64,000 nucleotides of DNA from positions 1 through 64,000 of the forward strand of contig CANLDW010000001.1 in the NCBI GenBank assembly GCA_947489525.1, written 5' to 3'. This DNA comes from an uncultured Psychrobacter sp. Its GTDB lineage: Bacteria; Pseudomonadota; Gammaproteobacteria; Pseudomonadales; Moraxellaceae. The notes below the pieces were generated by a model. The model had not been told where the DNA came from. It did not search any database and saw only the letters and a program-made list of their open reading frames with translations. Shown here piece after piece: positions 50,558 to 60,357 of this stretch; the stretch's first letter is position 1, and every line of letters starts with the position of its first letter. The position numbers and the translations under genes were made by a program.

Positions 50558-53155
50558 ATGACTGCTGAAAATAACAATAATAAAACCAAGTCTCACTCTT
50601 TAAATAACCCTTCTCTAAACGATGCTAATAATCAAATTCAAGTCAGAGGCGCGCGCGTTCATAACTTAAAGAACGTCGACGTTGATCTGCCTCGTAATAC
50701 GCTAGTCGTCTTTACAGGAATATCAGGATCAGGGAAGTCATCGCTGGCCTTTGGTACTTTATTTGCTGAATCGCAGCGCCGTTATTTGGATTCGGTCTCG
50801 CCTTATGCCAGACGTCTGATAGACCAAGTGGATGAACCTGATGTCGATGCGATAGAAGGCTTGCCGCCAGCGGTTGCTTTGCAACAGCAGCGCGGGACAC
50901 CCTCGGTACGCTCATCGGTGGCAAGCGTCACGACAATCTCAAATGGTTTGCGCATGCTTTATTCAAGGGCAGGGGAGTATCCTGCGGGACAAGAGATGCT
51001 CTACGCTGATGCATTCTCGCCCAATACCCCAGAGGGCGCGTGTCCGAAGTGCTCAGGGATTGGACGGGTATTTGAAGTTACCGAAGAGCTGATGGTACCT
51101 GATGCAACTAAAACTATACGCGAGCGTGCGATTGCTTCATGGCCGACCGCGTGGCAAGGTCAAAACCTAAGTCGTATATTGACCACGCTTGGCTATGATA
51201 TTGATACCCCTTGGCATAAATTGCCTAAACAGGCTCGCGATTGGATTCTATGTACCGATGAGACCCCAACGGTGCCTGTTTATCCTGAGTACAATGTGGA
51301 ACAAGTGCAAGCAGCGATCGACAAAGGGGAAAAGCCCAATTACATGGGGACTTATATCAGCGCAAAAAACTTTATTCTGCAGACCTTTACCACGACTCAA
51401 AGCGCGCGGGTCAAAAAACGCGTCTCACAGTTTATGCAGATATCTGAATGTCCAGAATGCCATGGCAAAAAACTCAAAAGAGAATCGCTATCGGTAAAAT
51501 TTGCAGGGCTGGATATTGGTGAATTATCGCAATTAACCCTGACAGAGCTAGCAACTACGCTACAAGATACCGCGCAAGCGAGTCTAGAAATATCTAAGTC
51601 TAAACAAAACTATGAGCATAATCCTGAAAAAGCTATTGTCGCTCAGCGTATTACGAGTGACATTCTTGCGCGCGCCGCCGCATTGACGAGACTAGGATTA
51701 GGTTATTTATCGCTTGAGCGCACGACGCCTACTTTGTCTCCTGGTGAGCTACAGCGTTTGCGTTTGGCGACTCAGATTCGCTCGCAGTTGTTTGGCGTGG
51801 TTTATGTTTTGGATGAGCCGTCTGCGGGACTACATCCTGCCGATACGCAAGCGCTATTAGGAGCGCTGGATGAGCTGATTGCCGCTGGTAATTCAGTATT
51901 TGTGGTTGAGCATGATGTTAGCGTTATTCGTCACGCTGATTGGGTAGTCGATGTCGGGCCAAAGGCGGGCACGCATGGTGGCGAGATTGTCTATAGTGGA
52001 CCTGTAGAGGGTTTGCGTGATGTAAGCGAATCTTCAACGGCTAAGTATTTGTTTGATAACAATTTTGAAGACCGTTTTGAAGACCATGAAGCTAACAATA
52101 AACCGACTTTGCGAGCGCCTAAGGCGTGGCTAAAACTTGCTGATGTGGAGCGTAACAATATTCATGGTCTAGACGCTGAGTTTCCATTAGGCGTGTTGAC
52201 GAGTGTTACAGGGGTCTCAGGCTCAGGTAAGTCAAGCCTCGTGAGCCAAGCCTTGGTTGAGCTGGTCAATGAATCGCTGGGGAACAAAACTGTTATAGAA
52301 TCGCCGACGGATGAGGCCGATCTGCTAGAGCAAGAGTTTGATACTGAAACAGGGGGTCATATTGTCTCTGGTATGGATAACGTACGTCGCCTTATTAACA
52401 TCGATCAAAAAGCCATAGGTCGCACCCCGCGCTCTAATTTGGCAACGTACACCGGACTCTTTGATAGCGTGCGTAAGCTATTTGCCGCCACCGAAATGGC
52501 AAAAGCGCGTGGTTATGATGCGGGTCGTTTTTCCTTTAATACCCCAAAAGGGCGCTGTCCTAATTGTGAAGGTCTAGGCTTTGTCAGCGTTGAGCTGTTA
52601 TTTTTACCGAGTGTCTACGCGCCGTGCCAAGTCTGTCATGGCAAGCGCTACAACGATGAGACGCTGGAGATCACTTATCGAGATAAGAACATCGCTGAAG
52701 TACTGGGTATGACGGTTGAAAAGGCGCATGCATTCTTTACAGATGAAACACCTATTTTGCGAGCGCTTGAAGCACTGCTGCAAGTGGGACTGGGGTATTT
52801 GCGTTTGGGTCAGCCCGCAACCGAGCTATCAGGCGGCGAGGCGCAGCGCATTAAGTTAGCTACTGAGCTGCAGCGTATTCAGCGCAGCGATACGCTTTAT
52901 ATCCTTGATGAGCCGACCACTGGCCTGCATCCTGCTGACGTCTCTATGCTGATGGCGCAGTTAAATAGACTTGTTGACGCAGGCAATACGGTGATTATGG
53001 TAGAGCACGACATGCAAGTGGCGAGCAATAGCGATTGGATTATTGATATGGGGCCAGGCGCTGGCGATGAGGGCGGCTCTATCGTTGCTCAAGGCACGCC
53101 TAGTGAGGTCGCGCAGTCGAAAACCAGTCGCACTGCGCCTTTTTTAGCAATCTAG
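50558..53155 (+). CDS. UvrA-like ABC ATPase (class II UvrA paralogue)
   Basis: 865 residues, shorter than canonical UvrA (~940). Two ABC modules are present: Walker [10 protein letters not shown] near residue 54 with signature [14 protein letters not shown] near 393, and GVSGSGKSS near 552 with [15 protein letters not shown] near 757. Zinc-type CxxC pairs appear in [24 protein letters not shown] and CQVCHGKRY. The region between the first Walker A and the insertion domain is shortened compared with UvrA, consistent with UvrA2-type paralogues that lack the UvrB-binding domain and are linked to DNA damage tolerance or drug resistance. The housekeeping uvrA is presumably elsewhere. AGGA precedes the ATG. 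Confidence 0.88.
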   Translation: MTAENNNNKTKSHSLNNPSLNDANNQIQVRGARVHNLKNVDVDLPRNTLVVFTGISGSGKSSLAFGTLFAESQRRYLDSVSPYARRLIDQVDEPDVDAIEGLPPAVALQQQRGTPSVRSSVASVTTISNGLRMLYSRAGEYPAGQEMLYADAFSPNTPEGACPKCSGIGRVFEVTEELMVPDATKTIRERAIASWPTAWQGQNLSRILTTLGYDIDTPWHKLPKQARDWILCTDETPTVPVYPEYNVEQVQAAIDKGEKPNYMGTYISAKNFILQTFTTTQSARVKKRVSQFMQISECPECHGKKLKRESLSVKFAGLDIGELSQLTLTELATTLQDTAQASLEISKSKQNYEHNPEKAIVAQRITSDILARAAALTRLGLGYLSLERTTPTLSPGELQRLRLATQIRSQLFGVVYVLDEPSAGLHPADTQALLGALDELIAAGNSVFVVEHDVSVIRHADWVVDVGPKAGTHGGEIVYSGPVEGLRDVSESSTAKYLFDNNFEDRFEDHEANNKPTLRAPKAWLKLADVERNNIHGLDAEFPLGVLTSVTGVSGSGKSSLVSQALVELVNESLGNKTVIESPTDEADLLEQEFDTETGGHIVSGMDNVRRLINIDQKAIGRTPRSNLATYTGLFDSVRKLFAATEMAKARGYDAGRFSFNTPKGRCPNCEGLGFVSVELLFLPSVYAPCQVCHGKRYNDETLEITYRDKNIAEVLGMTVEKAHAFFTDETPILRALEALLQVGLGYLRLGQPATELSGGEAQRIKLATELQRIQRSDTLYILDEPTTGLHPADVSMLMAQLNRLVDAGNTVIMVEHDMQVASNSDWIIDMGPGAGDEGGSIVAQGTPSEVAQSKTSRTAPFLAI

Positions 53156-53219
53156 TGTATAGAAGGTTGCTTAGACAAAATTAATGCTATTGACTCTGAT
53201 AGTTTTTAGTTCTTAACTT

Positions 53220-53960
53220 TTAGCTCCAATAGTCATCAGGGCAGGCAGGCAACTCAATTAATGTATTGCGCAGCGCCTCTGACCACTGGCGACTAATATC
53301 GTTAAAGTAAGCATCGTCCGTCTTGATACGGCGACCTTTAGGCAGGGTTAAGCTATCGTTTTGGTAGATCATAAAGTCAATAGGCATCCCAACGGACAGA
53401 TTCGAGTGAATAGTAGAATCAAATGACAGCATCAGCGCTTGGGCAGCGTGATTGACATCAGTGTCGTATTCAACGGAGCGATCGAGAATAGGCTTGCCGT
53501 ATTTACTTTCACCTAATTGAAAAAACGGCGTGTCACGCGTGGATCTAATGCAATTGCCCTCAGGATAGATCATGTACAGCTCAGGTGCTTGGCCTTTTAT
53601 TTGACCACCCAATAAAAACGAGCTGGTAAAAGTGCTGCTATTACTGTCGTTCGCGACCATTTGCGCGTGTGACATGACGCTGCGCATACACTCACCAACC
53701 ATCTGCGCGCCATCAAACAGTGTCGCAACGGTGTTTAGATTACTCTCGGCGCGCTGATTGATATCGTTTTGCAGTTTATTAAATACCGCTTGTGAGGTGG
53801 CAAGGCTGCCTGCGGTTTGCAAGACCATAAAGCGCTCGCCTTCAACGCCGTACTGATAGAGCTTACGAAAAGTTGAGATGTGGTCAACGCCAGCATTGGT
53901 TCGGGTATCGCTGGCGAAGATCATGCCTTTTTTGAGGCGGATAGCAGCACAATAAGTCAT
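53220..53960 (-). CDS. Anbu (proteasome-homologue, Ntn hydrolase)
   Basis: 246 residues of the Anbu family, an ancestral-type relative of proteasome beta and HslV subunits. The N-terminus MTYCAAIRLKKGMIFASDTR shows Thr2 (the nucleophile after Met removal), Asp18 and, in STFRKLYQ, Lys33, the classical Thr/Asp/Lys triad. Family structures are open-ring, lock-washer assemblies with unclear protease activity. It is the last gene of a three-gene minus-strand operon (ATP-grasp/alpha-E, transglutaminase, Anbu), the standard Anbu neighbourhood. The preceding gap is 29 bp. Confidence 0.92.
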   Translation of the reverse strand: MTYCAAIRLKKGMIFASDTRTNAGVDHISTFRKLYQYGVEGERFMVLQTAGSLATSQAVFNKLQNDINQRAESNLNTVATLFDGAQMVGECMRSVMSHAQMVANDSNSSTFTSSFLLGGQIKGQAPELYMIYPEGNCIRSTRDTPFFQLGESKYGKPILDRSVEYDTDVNHAAQALMLSFDSTIHSNLSVGMPIDFMIYQNDSLTLPKGRRIKTDDAYFNDISRQWSEALRNTLIELPACPDDYWS

Positions 53961-53989
53961 AATAGGTTCTCAAGAAGGGTAAAGTTAAG

Positions 53990-54775
53990 CTATGATAACC
54001 GCGTGACTAGGACTTGACTGTAAAGATTCTCGTAGCCGCCGCCCATACGCACGCCGCGAACAGGTGCGGTATCCGAGTAGTCGCGGCCAATGGCAACGTA
54101 GACGTGCGCGCTGGGCTGAAACAGCTGGTTGGAGATATCAAAGGTATACCAGTAGCCATCGAGCCAGACCTCAGCCCACGCATGACTTGCCATGTGGTTT
54201 TCGGTATCATCGTATAGATAGCCTGAGACGTAACGCGCTGGAATCTGCTGATCGCGGCATATGCCGACGAATACATGCGTATGATCTTGGCAGACGCCAG
54301 AACCTAGATCAAAGGCTTCAGAGGCGGTCGTGCCTACATGAGTAGTATCTTTGATAAAGGGCATTCTCATAATAAGCGTGCCTGCCAGCTCTTTTAAACT
54401 GTCGTGAGTGGGCTGCTTAAGATAAGGCGCGGCAAAGTCGCGCATGGCATCCGAGCACTTCGTTAAGGGACTTTGCACCGTAAATAGCAAATAGGGTACG
54501 GTATCACTGTCCTCTAAGCGCTCGGTGTCGGTGTTAATCTCAACGATACCTGAGGCTTGCATTTGCAAGTTGTCATGTGATTCATTGCGGCTCAAGGTTA
54601 GCCAGTCGTTACCAAAGCCATCCTTTTGACTCACAGCCACCTTGGGCAACATCACATTCCACTCATGAATAATTTGGTGCGGTAGCTGCATCGGCGTCAT
54701 GCGGATATACTGCACACTGCGCTGGGCAAGCTCGCCATAATAATAATTGGTCTGATGGCTGATTTGGAGTTTCAT
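53990..54775 (-). CDS. transglutaminase-like protein of the Anbu operon
   Basis: 261 residues from ATG 54775 (MKLQISHQTNYYYGELAQRS), with GGGAAG upstream; a longer in-frame start adds ten residues. The bacterial transglutaminase N-terminal domain is followed by a papain-like core with Cys in GSGVCQDHTHVFVG near residue 161, His in ASHAWAEVWL near 197 and Asp in YTFDISNQ near 214, all present. Family members could hydrolyse or transfer amide bonds on the peptide made by the linked ATP-grasp enzyme; the substrate is unknown. Confidence 0.9.
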   Translation of the reverse strand: MKLQISHQTNYYYGELAQRSVQYIRMTPMQLPHQIIHEWNVMLPKVAVSQKDGFGNDWLTLSRNESHDNLQMQASGIVEINTDTERLEDSDTVPYLLFTVQSPLTKCSDAMRDFAAPYLKQPTHDSLKELAGTLIMRMPFIKDTTHVGTTASEAFDLGSGVCQDHTHVFVGICRDQQIPARYVSGYLYDDTENHMASHAWAEVWLDGYWYTFDISNQLFQPSAHVYVAIGRDYSDTAPVRGVRMGGGYENLYSQVLVTRLS

Positions 54776-54854
54776 AATGTCTTCCCTTTCAAAAATTGAG
54801 TACAAGCAAATATAGCAAACGGCTTTAAACGTTTAGTTCTAAATATCTTTAGTT

Positions 54855-57182
54855 CTAAACGCCTTGCTGTAAGATGATATTAAACTCGCGGCTGATAAGC
54901 TTAAAGTCGCTAAACTGCTTGGACTTAATCATCTGATTAGTCAGGCGCGTCAGCTCACGCCAGCGCGTGTTCTCAGGCAGCTGATTGATCCAGTATTTAA
55001 ACTGTAGACTGATCTCGCTGGTATCTTCGCCTAATAATACCGCGCGCTCCAACTGCTCAAAGTAGCGCCCCAATTGCCAAAAGCATGTCACCGTCGGATG
55101 TTCTTGCTTCATCGCCGCATTACAGGCGTACAGCTGCAATGTCGCGGCTCGATAAGTCCCTGCACTCGATAGCCGCTTAATAAGGTTGTACAGCTCAGCG
55201 GTATCCTTACCGATGACGCCTTTTGCCTCTTGCACATTAGTCTCAATTGAGCTTACGACACTTGGGATTTTGTCTTGTTCTAAGTCGTTGAGTATTTGCG
55301 CCTTCATAGTTTTAAGCGAATCGCTTGCATCAGCACCGAATCCCAAACGGTTAATCAAGTGCTGTACTTGCGACTTTTTTATATCGCCTTTGATCAGCTG
55401 CTTGATGATACTGTCGTAGTAGTAGAGGCGCTCGCTATAGCGGCCCAGCCAGATCAGATGGCTGCCCGTGGACAGTAGCAATATCATCGGTGCATCATCG
55501 AGGTCTTCATAGCCTGCCTCTGTAGGCTGCACGCGATTATAGTAGCTAGCATGATCGGAGATACTACCTGCCGTGCTATTGTCGCTATCGATCTTATGAC
55601 TCGGTGCAAATTCTGTGCTGTCTTGACTGAGCTTACTGTCATCGATGACCCAAGTGTCTTTGATACCGCCGCCCTGTGACGAGTTCACGACTAGCGAGCC
55701 TTCAACCATAGCGACTCGTGTCAAGCCGCCCGGTACAATATCAACCGAGCCATCACCGTGACTGAGAATAAAGGGGCGCAGGTCAATATGACGCGGGGCG
55801 ATCCCGTCGCTGACGGCGGTTGGGTTAGTGGACAAGGATATCGTCGGCTGGGCGATAAAGCCTGCTGGATTATCTAGTAGACGCTTGCGGTAGTCGCTAA
55901 TCTCTTGCTTAGTCGACGTCGGACCAATCAGCATGCCATAGCCGCCTGAGCCTTGGGTTTCTTTGACGACCAGCTTATCTAAGTTATCAAGGACGTAGGA
56001 GAGCTCATCGGGTTTACGGCACTGAAAGGTCTCGATATTCGGCAGGATGGGTTCTTCATTTAAGTAGAACTCAATCATATCAGGGACGAAGGGGTATAAG
56101 CTTTTGTCATCAGCGACGCCAGTACCGGGCGCATTAACGATAACCACGTTGCCTGCACGGTACGCGCTCATAAGCCCTGAGACGCCAAGGATGGAATTGG
56201 CTTGAAAGGCTAGGGGATCAATAAAGGGATCATCAATACGGCGATAAATGATATCGACTTGCACCTTACCGCGAATGCCTTGCATGTAGACTTTGCCATC
56301 TTCAACGACTAAATCGTAGCCGTGGACTAATGGCACATTCATCTCATGCGCCAAAAACGCATGCTCATAATAAGCGCTATTAAAACGTCCCGGCGTTAAG
56401 ATAACAATCTGTGGATCATATTTACTGGTTGAGCTGGCAAGACACTTCTTTAAGCGCTTAGGATAGTCGCTAACACCGAGCACTGGCGTCTGCGCGAATA
56501 AATCTGACAATAAAGTTTCAGAGATACTACGACTCTCAAGCATATAAGAGACGCCAGACGGGGTACGTAGATTGTCCTCTAATACACAAAACTGACCGCG
56601 CTCATCACGAATCAGATCGATACCACTGATGTGCGAATAGATCGGTTTATCAAGCTCAATCCCCATCATCCATGGCTCATAACAGCCGCTGGCATAGACG
56701 TAGCTATCAGGGACAACCCCTGCTTTCATAATCGCCTGCTCATGATAGATATCATGCAAAAACGCATTCAACGCCGTAATACGCTGCTTACAGCCTGCCT
56801 CAATCTGCTGCCATTCACTCGCTGCAATGATACGCGGTACGATATCAAAGGGGATCATGCGCTCGATGTTTTTGGCATCACTATAGACGGTAAAAGTGAC
56901 GCCTTTACGGTAAAAGATGTTTTCTGCTTGCTCGTTGAGATGGTTAAGCCCATCAATGCTGATATCCTCCAGCCAGTCGCCCACGCGCCTAGCTACTGGA
57001 CGATAGTTGCCATTGGCATCTTGTAATTCATCGAAGCATGGCTTTTTCTTGGCGTTATTAATCGCGTTTTTTTTATTCGTAGGCGATTTATCAGACTGTT
57101 GGTCGCTCGTGGTCTGCGCCTGATTTTGCGTTTGGCTCTGGCTCTGATTTTGCGACTGATTCTGGTCTGTTTTTGTAGTCAT
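54855..57182 (-). CDS. circularly permuted ATP-grasp protein fused to an alpha-E domain
   Basis: 775 residues from ATG 57182, preceded by GAGGTATTT; an upstream ATG in frame is less well placed. After a Gln/Asn/Ser-rich N-terminal tail of about 40 residues comes a circularly permuted ATP-grasp domain (about 60-520), with DELQDANGNYRPVARRVGDW, RKGVTFTVY, IPFDIVPRII, GSGGYGMLIGPTS, and DLRPFILSHGDGS. Residues about 585-775 are an alpha-E helical domain (HLIWLGRYSERLYYYDSI...). In many genomes these are two adjacent genes; here they are one polypeptide. Probably an amide-ligase-type enzyme making a peptide handled by the transglutaminase and Anbu. Confidence 0.9.
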   Translation of the reverse strand: MTTKTDQNQSQNQSQSQTQNQAQTTSDQQSDKSPTNKKNAINNAKKKPCFDELQDANGNYRPVARRVGDWLEDISIDGLNHLNEQAENIFYRKGVTFTVYSDAKNIERMIPFDIVPRIIAASEWQQIEAGCKQRITALNAFLHDIYHEQAIMKAGVVPDSYVYASGCYEPWMMGIELDKPIYSHISGIDLIRDERGQFCVLEDNLRTPSGVSYMLESRSISETLLSDLFAQTPVLGVSDYPKRLKKCLASSTSKYDPQIVILTPGRFNSAYYEHAFLAHEMNVPLVHGYDLVVEDGKVYMQGIRGKVQVDIIYRRIDDPFIDPLAFQANSILGVSGLMSAYRAGNVVIVNAPGTGVADDKSLYPFVPDMIEFYLNEEPILPNIETFQCRKPDELSYVLDNLDKLVVKETQGSGGYGMLIGPTSTKQEISDYRKRLLDNPAGFIAQPTISLSTNPTAVSDGIAPRHIDLRPFILSHGDGSVDIVPGGLTRVAMVEGSLVVNSSQGGGIKDTWVIDDSKLSQDSTEFAPSHKIDSDNSTAGSISDHASYYNRVQPTEAGYEDLDDAPMILLLSTGSHLIWLGRYSERLYYYDSIIKQLIKGDIKKSQVQHLINRLGFGADASDSLKTMKAQILNDLEQDKIPSVVSSIETNVQEAKGVIGKDTAELYNLIKRLSSAGTYRAATLQLYACNAAMKQEHPTVTCFWQLGRYFEQLERAVLLGEDTSEISLQFKYWINQLPENTRWRELTRLTNQMIKSKQFSDFKLISREFNIILQQGV

Positions 57183-57689
57183 AAATACCTCATGTGTCCG
57201 TGGTAAAGTCATCAATTATGATGAATAGACCAGTGTTAGTAGATGCTCACTGTAGCCAGCCTATTTGTGGTACGCCTTGTACCTTATATGGACTATACCG
57301 CGTCTAGTAGCCGCTGCACAACATAAGTTTAAGGTTAAATTTCTGTTTTTAGGGAAGATTTAAAAAATAGTATAGTCAATACGAAATAAAATCGATACGT
57401 TGATATTGTCGTGCTACTGGTATAAATTTTGCGCAGCCTCTGGAGTGCGAAGCGCACAGCAAGCAAGGAAAATTTGTACCAGTAGCACGGTATTGTTTTT
57501 AAGGTGAATCAAACATAGTAAGGATAAAGCTAATAATCGCCCTCTTAATTGCACTATGGTTTGCATTATGCAAAATATGCATATCTTAAAACTTACGACT
57601 ATAGCGCTAAAGAGTTGATCGTTTATTCTTGAAATATAAAGCGTTTAAGATGCTAAGATTAAGCTAATTTTAAGCACAAAGGTTTAATA
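57183..57689. other. divergent intergenic region between the Anbu operon and rhuM-fic
   Basis: About 500 bp without a gene. It contains palindromic element B (57410-57489), a TATGCA-AAATA-TGCATA inverted repeat (57567-57583), and presumably promoters for both directions. An AAAGG Shine-Dalgarno lies before the fic gene. No RNA gene recognised. Confidence 0.5.
57410..57489. repeat. palindromic intergenic element, copy B
   Basis: 13-bp perfect arms CGTGCTACTGGTA (57410-57422) and its reverse complement (57477-57489), then inner arms AAATTTT/AAAATTT, enclose TTTGCGCAGCCTCTG, a loop with GTGCG-AAG-CGCAC, and GCACAGCAAGCAAG. The core matches copy A at 16647-16721 read on the minus strand, but the outer arms do not. 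Confidence 0.85.
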
Positions 57690-58706
57690 ATGACAGTTAA
57701 TAACCGTAGTGTTTCCACGGACAATGCAGAATCTAAAATAGAGCTATATCAGCTTGCTAATGGGCAAGCTGATATTCGAGTTTACATCGAAAACGATAGC
57801 GTCTGGCTTAATCGCCAACAACTCGCGGAGCTGTTTGAACGCGACGTTAAGACAGTCGGTAAGCATATTAATAATGTGTTTAAAGAAGGTGAATTAGATA
57901 AAAAAGCAGTTGTCGCAAATTTTGCGACAACTGCGGCAGACGGTAAAACCTATCAAGTAGATCACTATAATCTTGATGTCATCATCTCGGTGGGTTATCG
58001 CGTAAAATCAAAGCAGGGTACGCAGTTTCGTATTTGGGCAACCCAGCGCCTGCGTGAATACTTAGTGCAAGGTTATAGCTTAGATCAGCAGCGTTTTGAG
58101 AAAAACTCACATGAGCTTGAGCAAGCGCTGAATCTAATCAAAAAAACCGCGCAAAGCCCTGAGCTTAATACCGATGAAGGGCGCGGGCTGGTTGAGATTA
58201 TCAGCCGCTATACTCAAACCTTTTTATGGTTGCAGCGCTATGATGAAGGTTTGCTTGATGATCCAGCAGGGCAAGACGGCGGGGTATTACCTAGTACTGT
58301 GGAAGCGATGGCGGCGTTAAATACCTTAAAAGCGCAGCTTATAGCAAGAGGCGAGGCAACCGAGCTGTTTGCCAAACCGCGCGGTGATGGTCTGGACAGT
58401 GTCTTAGGCAATCTAGAGCAAACGGTATTTGGCGAGCCCGCTTATCCGACCATTGAGAGTAAAGCGGCGCACTTGTTGTATTTTATGGTCAAAAACCATC
58501 CCTTTACCGATGGCAATAAACGCAGCGGCGCCTTTTTATTCGTGGACTTTTTGCATCGTAATCAGCGCTTGCTAAACGGGCAAGGTGATATGGTCATTAA
58601 CAATACTGGCCTTGCAGCGCTAACTTTATTGGTCGCTGAGTCCGATCCCAATCAAAAAGAGACGCTGATTAAACTCATTATGAATATGCTGTCATTAGAG
58701 GGGTAG
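57690..58706 (+). CDS. RhuM-type N-terminal domain fused to Fic/Doc domain
   Basis: 338 residues. The N-terminal 150 residues (VWLNRQQLAELFERDVKTVGKHINNVF, YNLDVIISVGYRVKSKQGTQ, FRIWATQRLREYLVQG) match the RhuM/virulence-protein family with a putative helix-turn-helix. The C-terminal part has the Fic core HPFTDGNKRSGAF near residues 270-282, which binds ATP and transfers AMP or a phosphate to target proteins. No inhibitory (S/T)xxxE(G/N) helix is obvious, and no separate antitoxin gene precedes it. The reading frame contains a perfect palindrome with 14-bp arms at 57906-57934. Its stop is 3 bp before the next start. Confidence 0.88.
   Translation: MTVNNRSVSTDNAESKIELYQLANGQADIRVYIENDSVWLNRQQLAELFERDVKTVGKHINNVFKEGELDKKAVVANFATTAADGKTYQVDHYNLDVIISVGYRVKSKQGTQFRIWATQRLREYLVQGYSLDQQRFEKNSHELEQALNLIKKTAQSPELNTDEGRGLVEIISRYTQTFLWLQRYDEGLLDDPAGQDGGVLPSTVEAMAALNTLKAQLIARGEATELFAKPRGDGLDSVLGNLEQTVFGEPAYPTIESKAAHLLYFMVKNHPFTDGNKRSGAFLFVDFLHRNQRLLNGQGDMVINNTGLAALTLLVAESDPNQKETLIKLIMNMLSLEG
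57906..57934. repeat. perfect palindrome inside the rhuM-fic coding sequence
   Basis: GCAGTTGTCGCAAA - T - TTTGCGACAACTGC, 14-bp arms with a one-base centre, encoding Ala-Val-Val-Ala-Asn-Phe-Ala-Thr-Thr-Ala. Such symmetry is far beyond chance for a coding stretch and may be a binding site or a structured mRNA element. Confidence 0.95.
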
Positions 58707-58709
58707 TTA

Positions 58710-59381
58710 ATGGTTTTGAGTATGAATAAAAGTATAAACAAACTCGCTTGGTCAGCTTTTAAACCAGTCGCTGTTCTTATAACCCTACTAACAGGCATTA
58801 GTGTAACCGCCTGTAGCGATGAGCCGTCAGGTCAGTACTTGCCAGCGGACAGCACTGTAATTGCGCTCGGTGATTCGCTCACTTATGGCTACGGCGCGAG
58901 TCCTGAAACCAGTTATCCTGCGGTACTCGCTACGATGACAGGTTGGCAGGTTATTAATGCAGGCGTCAATGGTAATACTTCAGCGGATGTGCTGGCGCGC
59001 ACTAATGAGATTGTCGCGCAAGATCCTGACTTAGTACTGCTTGGTATCGGCGGCAATGATGTATTACAGCGCACGCAACCTGCCACAACGACCGAAAATA
59101 TTACTGCCACTATTAGCAAACTTAAAGCTGCTGATATTCCCGTTATCCTTATCGCTGAGCCTTATTTTAGTAGTAGCGCCTTATTTGGCAAGGCGAGTGA
59201 TAATCCGATATACAAAGATATCGCTGCAAGCGAAAATGTTCCTTTATATAGCAAGGGTTGGTCGAGCGTATTGTCCGATGACAGTCTCAAATCGGATCAA
59301 ATTCATGCTAATGCAGCAGGATATCGGCACTTTGCAGAGGGCTTATATGCGTATTTGCAAGAAGAGGAGTGGGCGCGTTAA
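58710..59381 (+). CDS. SGNH (GDSL) hydrolase lipoprotein, arylesterase/TesA-like
   Basis: 223 residues from ATG 58710, which follows GAGGGG; ATG 58722 is an alternative. A signal sequence ends in the lipobox VTAC (Cys near residue 35). The mature domain has SGNH blocks: ALGDSLTYGYGA (Ser), NAGVNGNTS (Gly), LLGIGGNDVLQ (Asn) and DQIHANAAGY (Asp/His), matching the periplasmic arylesterase/thioesterase I family. The gene begins 3 bp after the fic stop, so it is likely co-transcribed with it, although no functional link is known. Confidence 0.9.
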   Translation: MVLSMNKSINKLAWSAFKPVAVLITLLTGISVTACSDEPSGQYLPADSTVIALGDSLTYGYGASPETSYPAVLATMTGWQVINAGVNGNTSADVLARTNEIVAQDPDLVLLGIGGNDVLQRTQPATTTENITATISKLKAADIPVILIAEPYFSSSALFGKASDNPIYKDIAASENVPLYSKGWSSVLSDDSLKSDQIHANAAGYRHFAEGLYAYLQEEEWAR

Positions 59382-59447
59382 AGGTTTAAATAACAGTAGG
59401 ATGCTTATATTTTTTAACGTAATAGCAAATAATTATTAGGAAAAACC

Positions 59448-60191
59448 ATGTTTGAGATGATAAAAGACTGGCGTGAGCAGCGCATACTGGATAACAGCGA
59501 CTTTACGACGGCCGACTGGCAACAAGCGGCGAAGCGTATCGTGATACTTGATAGGTTAAACGGCGAAGAGTTAGGCCGTTTGTTTGATCTAGCAACGTTA
59601 TTCTTACATGACAAATCTATTACAGGGGCGCAAGGTTTTGAGATTACCGATAGAGTCAGGCTATCTATCGCCTTGCAAGCGTGTCTGCCGATTCTAAATC
59701 TAGGACTTGAGTGGTACAAAGGCTGGACGTCGATCATCATCTACCCAGGCTCGTATAAAAGCAATAGTACGACGACTGATGAGTTTGGCATTGTGCATGA
59801 AGGTCAGCAGCATCGAAGCGGGGAGGCGTGGCAGCGCGGGCCTGTCGTACTATCATGGAAGGATGCTAAGCATTCAGGCGAACGCGATGGTCATAACGTT
59901 GTGATTCACGAGTTTGTGCATAAGCTGGATATGCTAAATGGGCGTGCTAATGGTTTTCCGCCCATGCAACCGGATATGGATCCTAAGCGTTGGACCAAGA
60001 TTATGAGCCGCGACTTTGAGGATTTTCAAAAACATCGCAAATCTGGGCTTGATCGTTATGGTGCTACCAATCCGGCAGAGTTCTTTGCGGTGTTAAGCGA
60101 AGTGTTTTTTGAGACGCCGCAAAAGCTGATTGATGCGTATCCTGATATTTACGATATTATGGTGAAGTTTTTTCGCCAGACACCGCTTTAG
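59448..60191 (+). CDS. mtfA: zinc-dependent peptidase MtfA (M90 family)
   Basis: 247 residues with the gluzincin motif VIHEFVHKLDMLNGRANG (HExxH near residues 153-157) and downstream NPAEFFAVLSEVFFE supplying the third zinc ligand Glu. E. coli MtfA is a peptidase that also binds the Mlc repressor and thus affects ptsG; here no mlc gene is near. TTAGGAAAAACC gives a good ribosome binding site. It has the family's usual length. Confidence 0.93.
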   Translation: MFEMIKDWREQRILDNSDFTTADWQQAAKRIVILDRLNGEELGRLFDLATLFLHDKSITGAQGFEITDRVRLSIALQACLPILNLGLEWYKGWTSIIIYPGSYKSNSTTTDEFGIVHEGQQHRSGEAWQRGPVVLSWKDAKHSGERDGHNVVIHEFVHKLDMLNGRANGFPPMQPDMDPKRWTKIMSRDFEDFQKHRKSGLDRYGATNPAEFFAVLSEVFFETPQKLIDAYPDIYDIMVKFFRQTPL

Positions 60192-60357
60192 AATCAATTG
60201 AGTATGAGATAGTTAAGGAGCTTTAAAGTGCTACTGTCACAATATATAATTAAAAATGAATATACGGATGTAGGTGATATAGTAGCTATATATTCTAAAG
60301 AATGATAATTACGGGTAAAAGGTAAATAACCTCCATTGTTAGTTAAAGATCAACACT

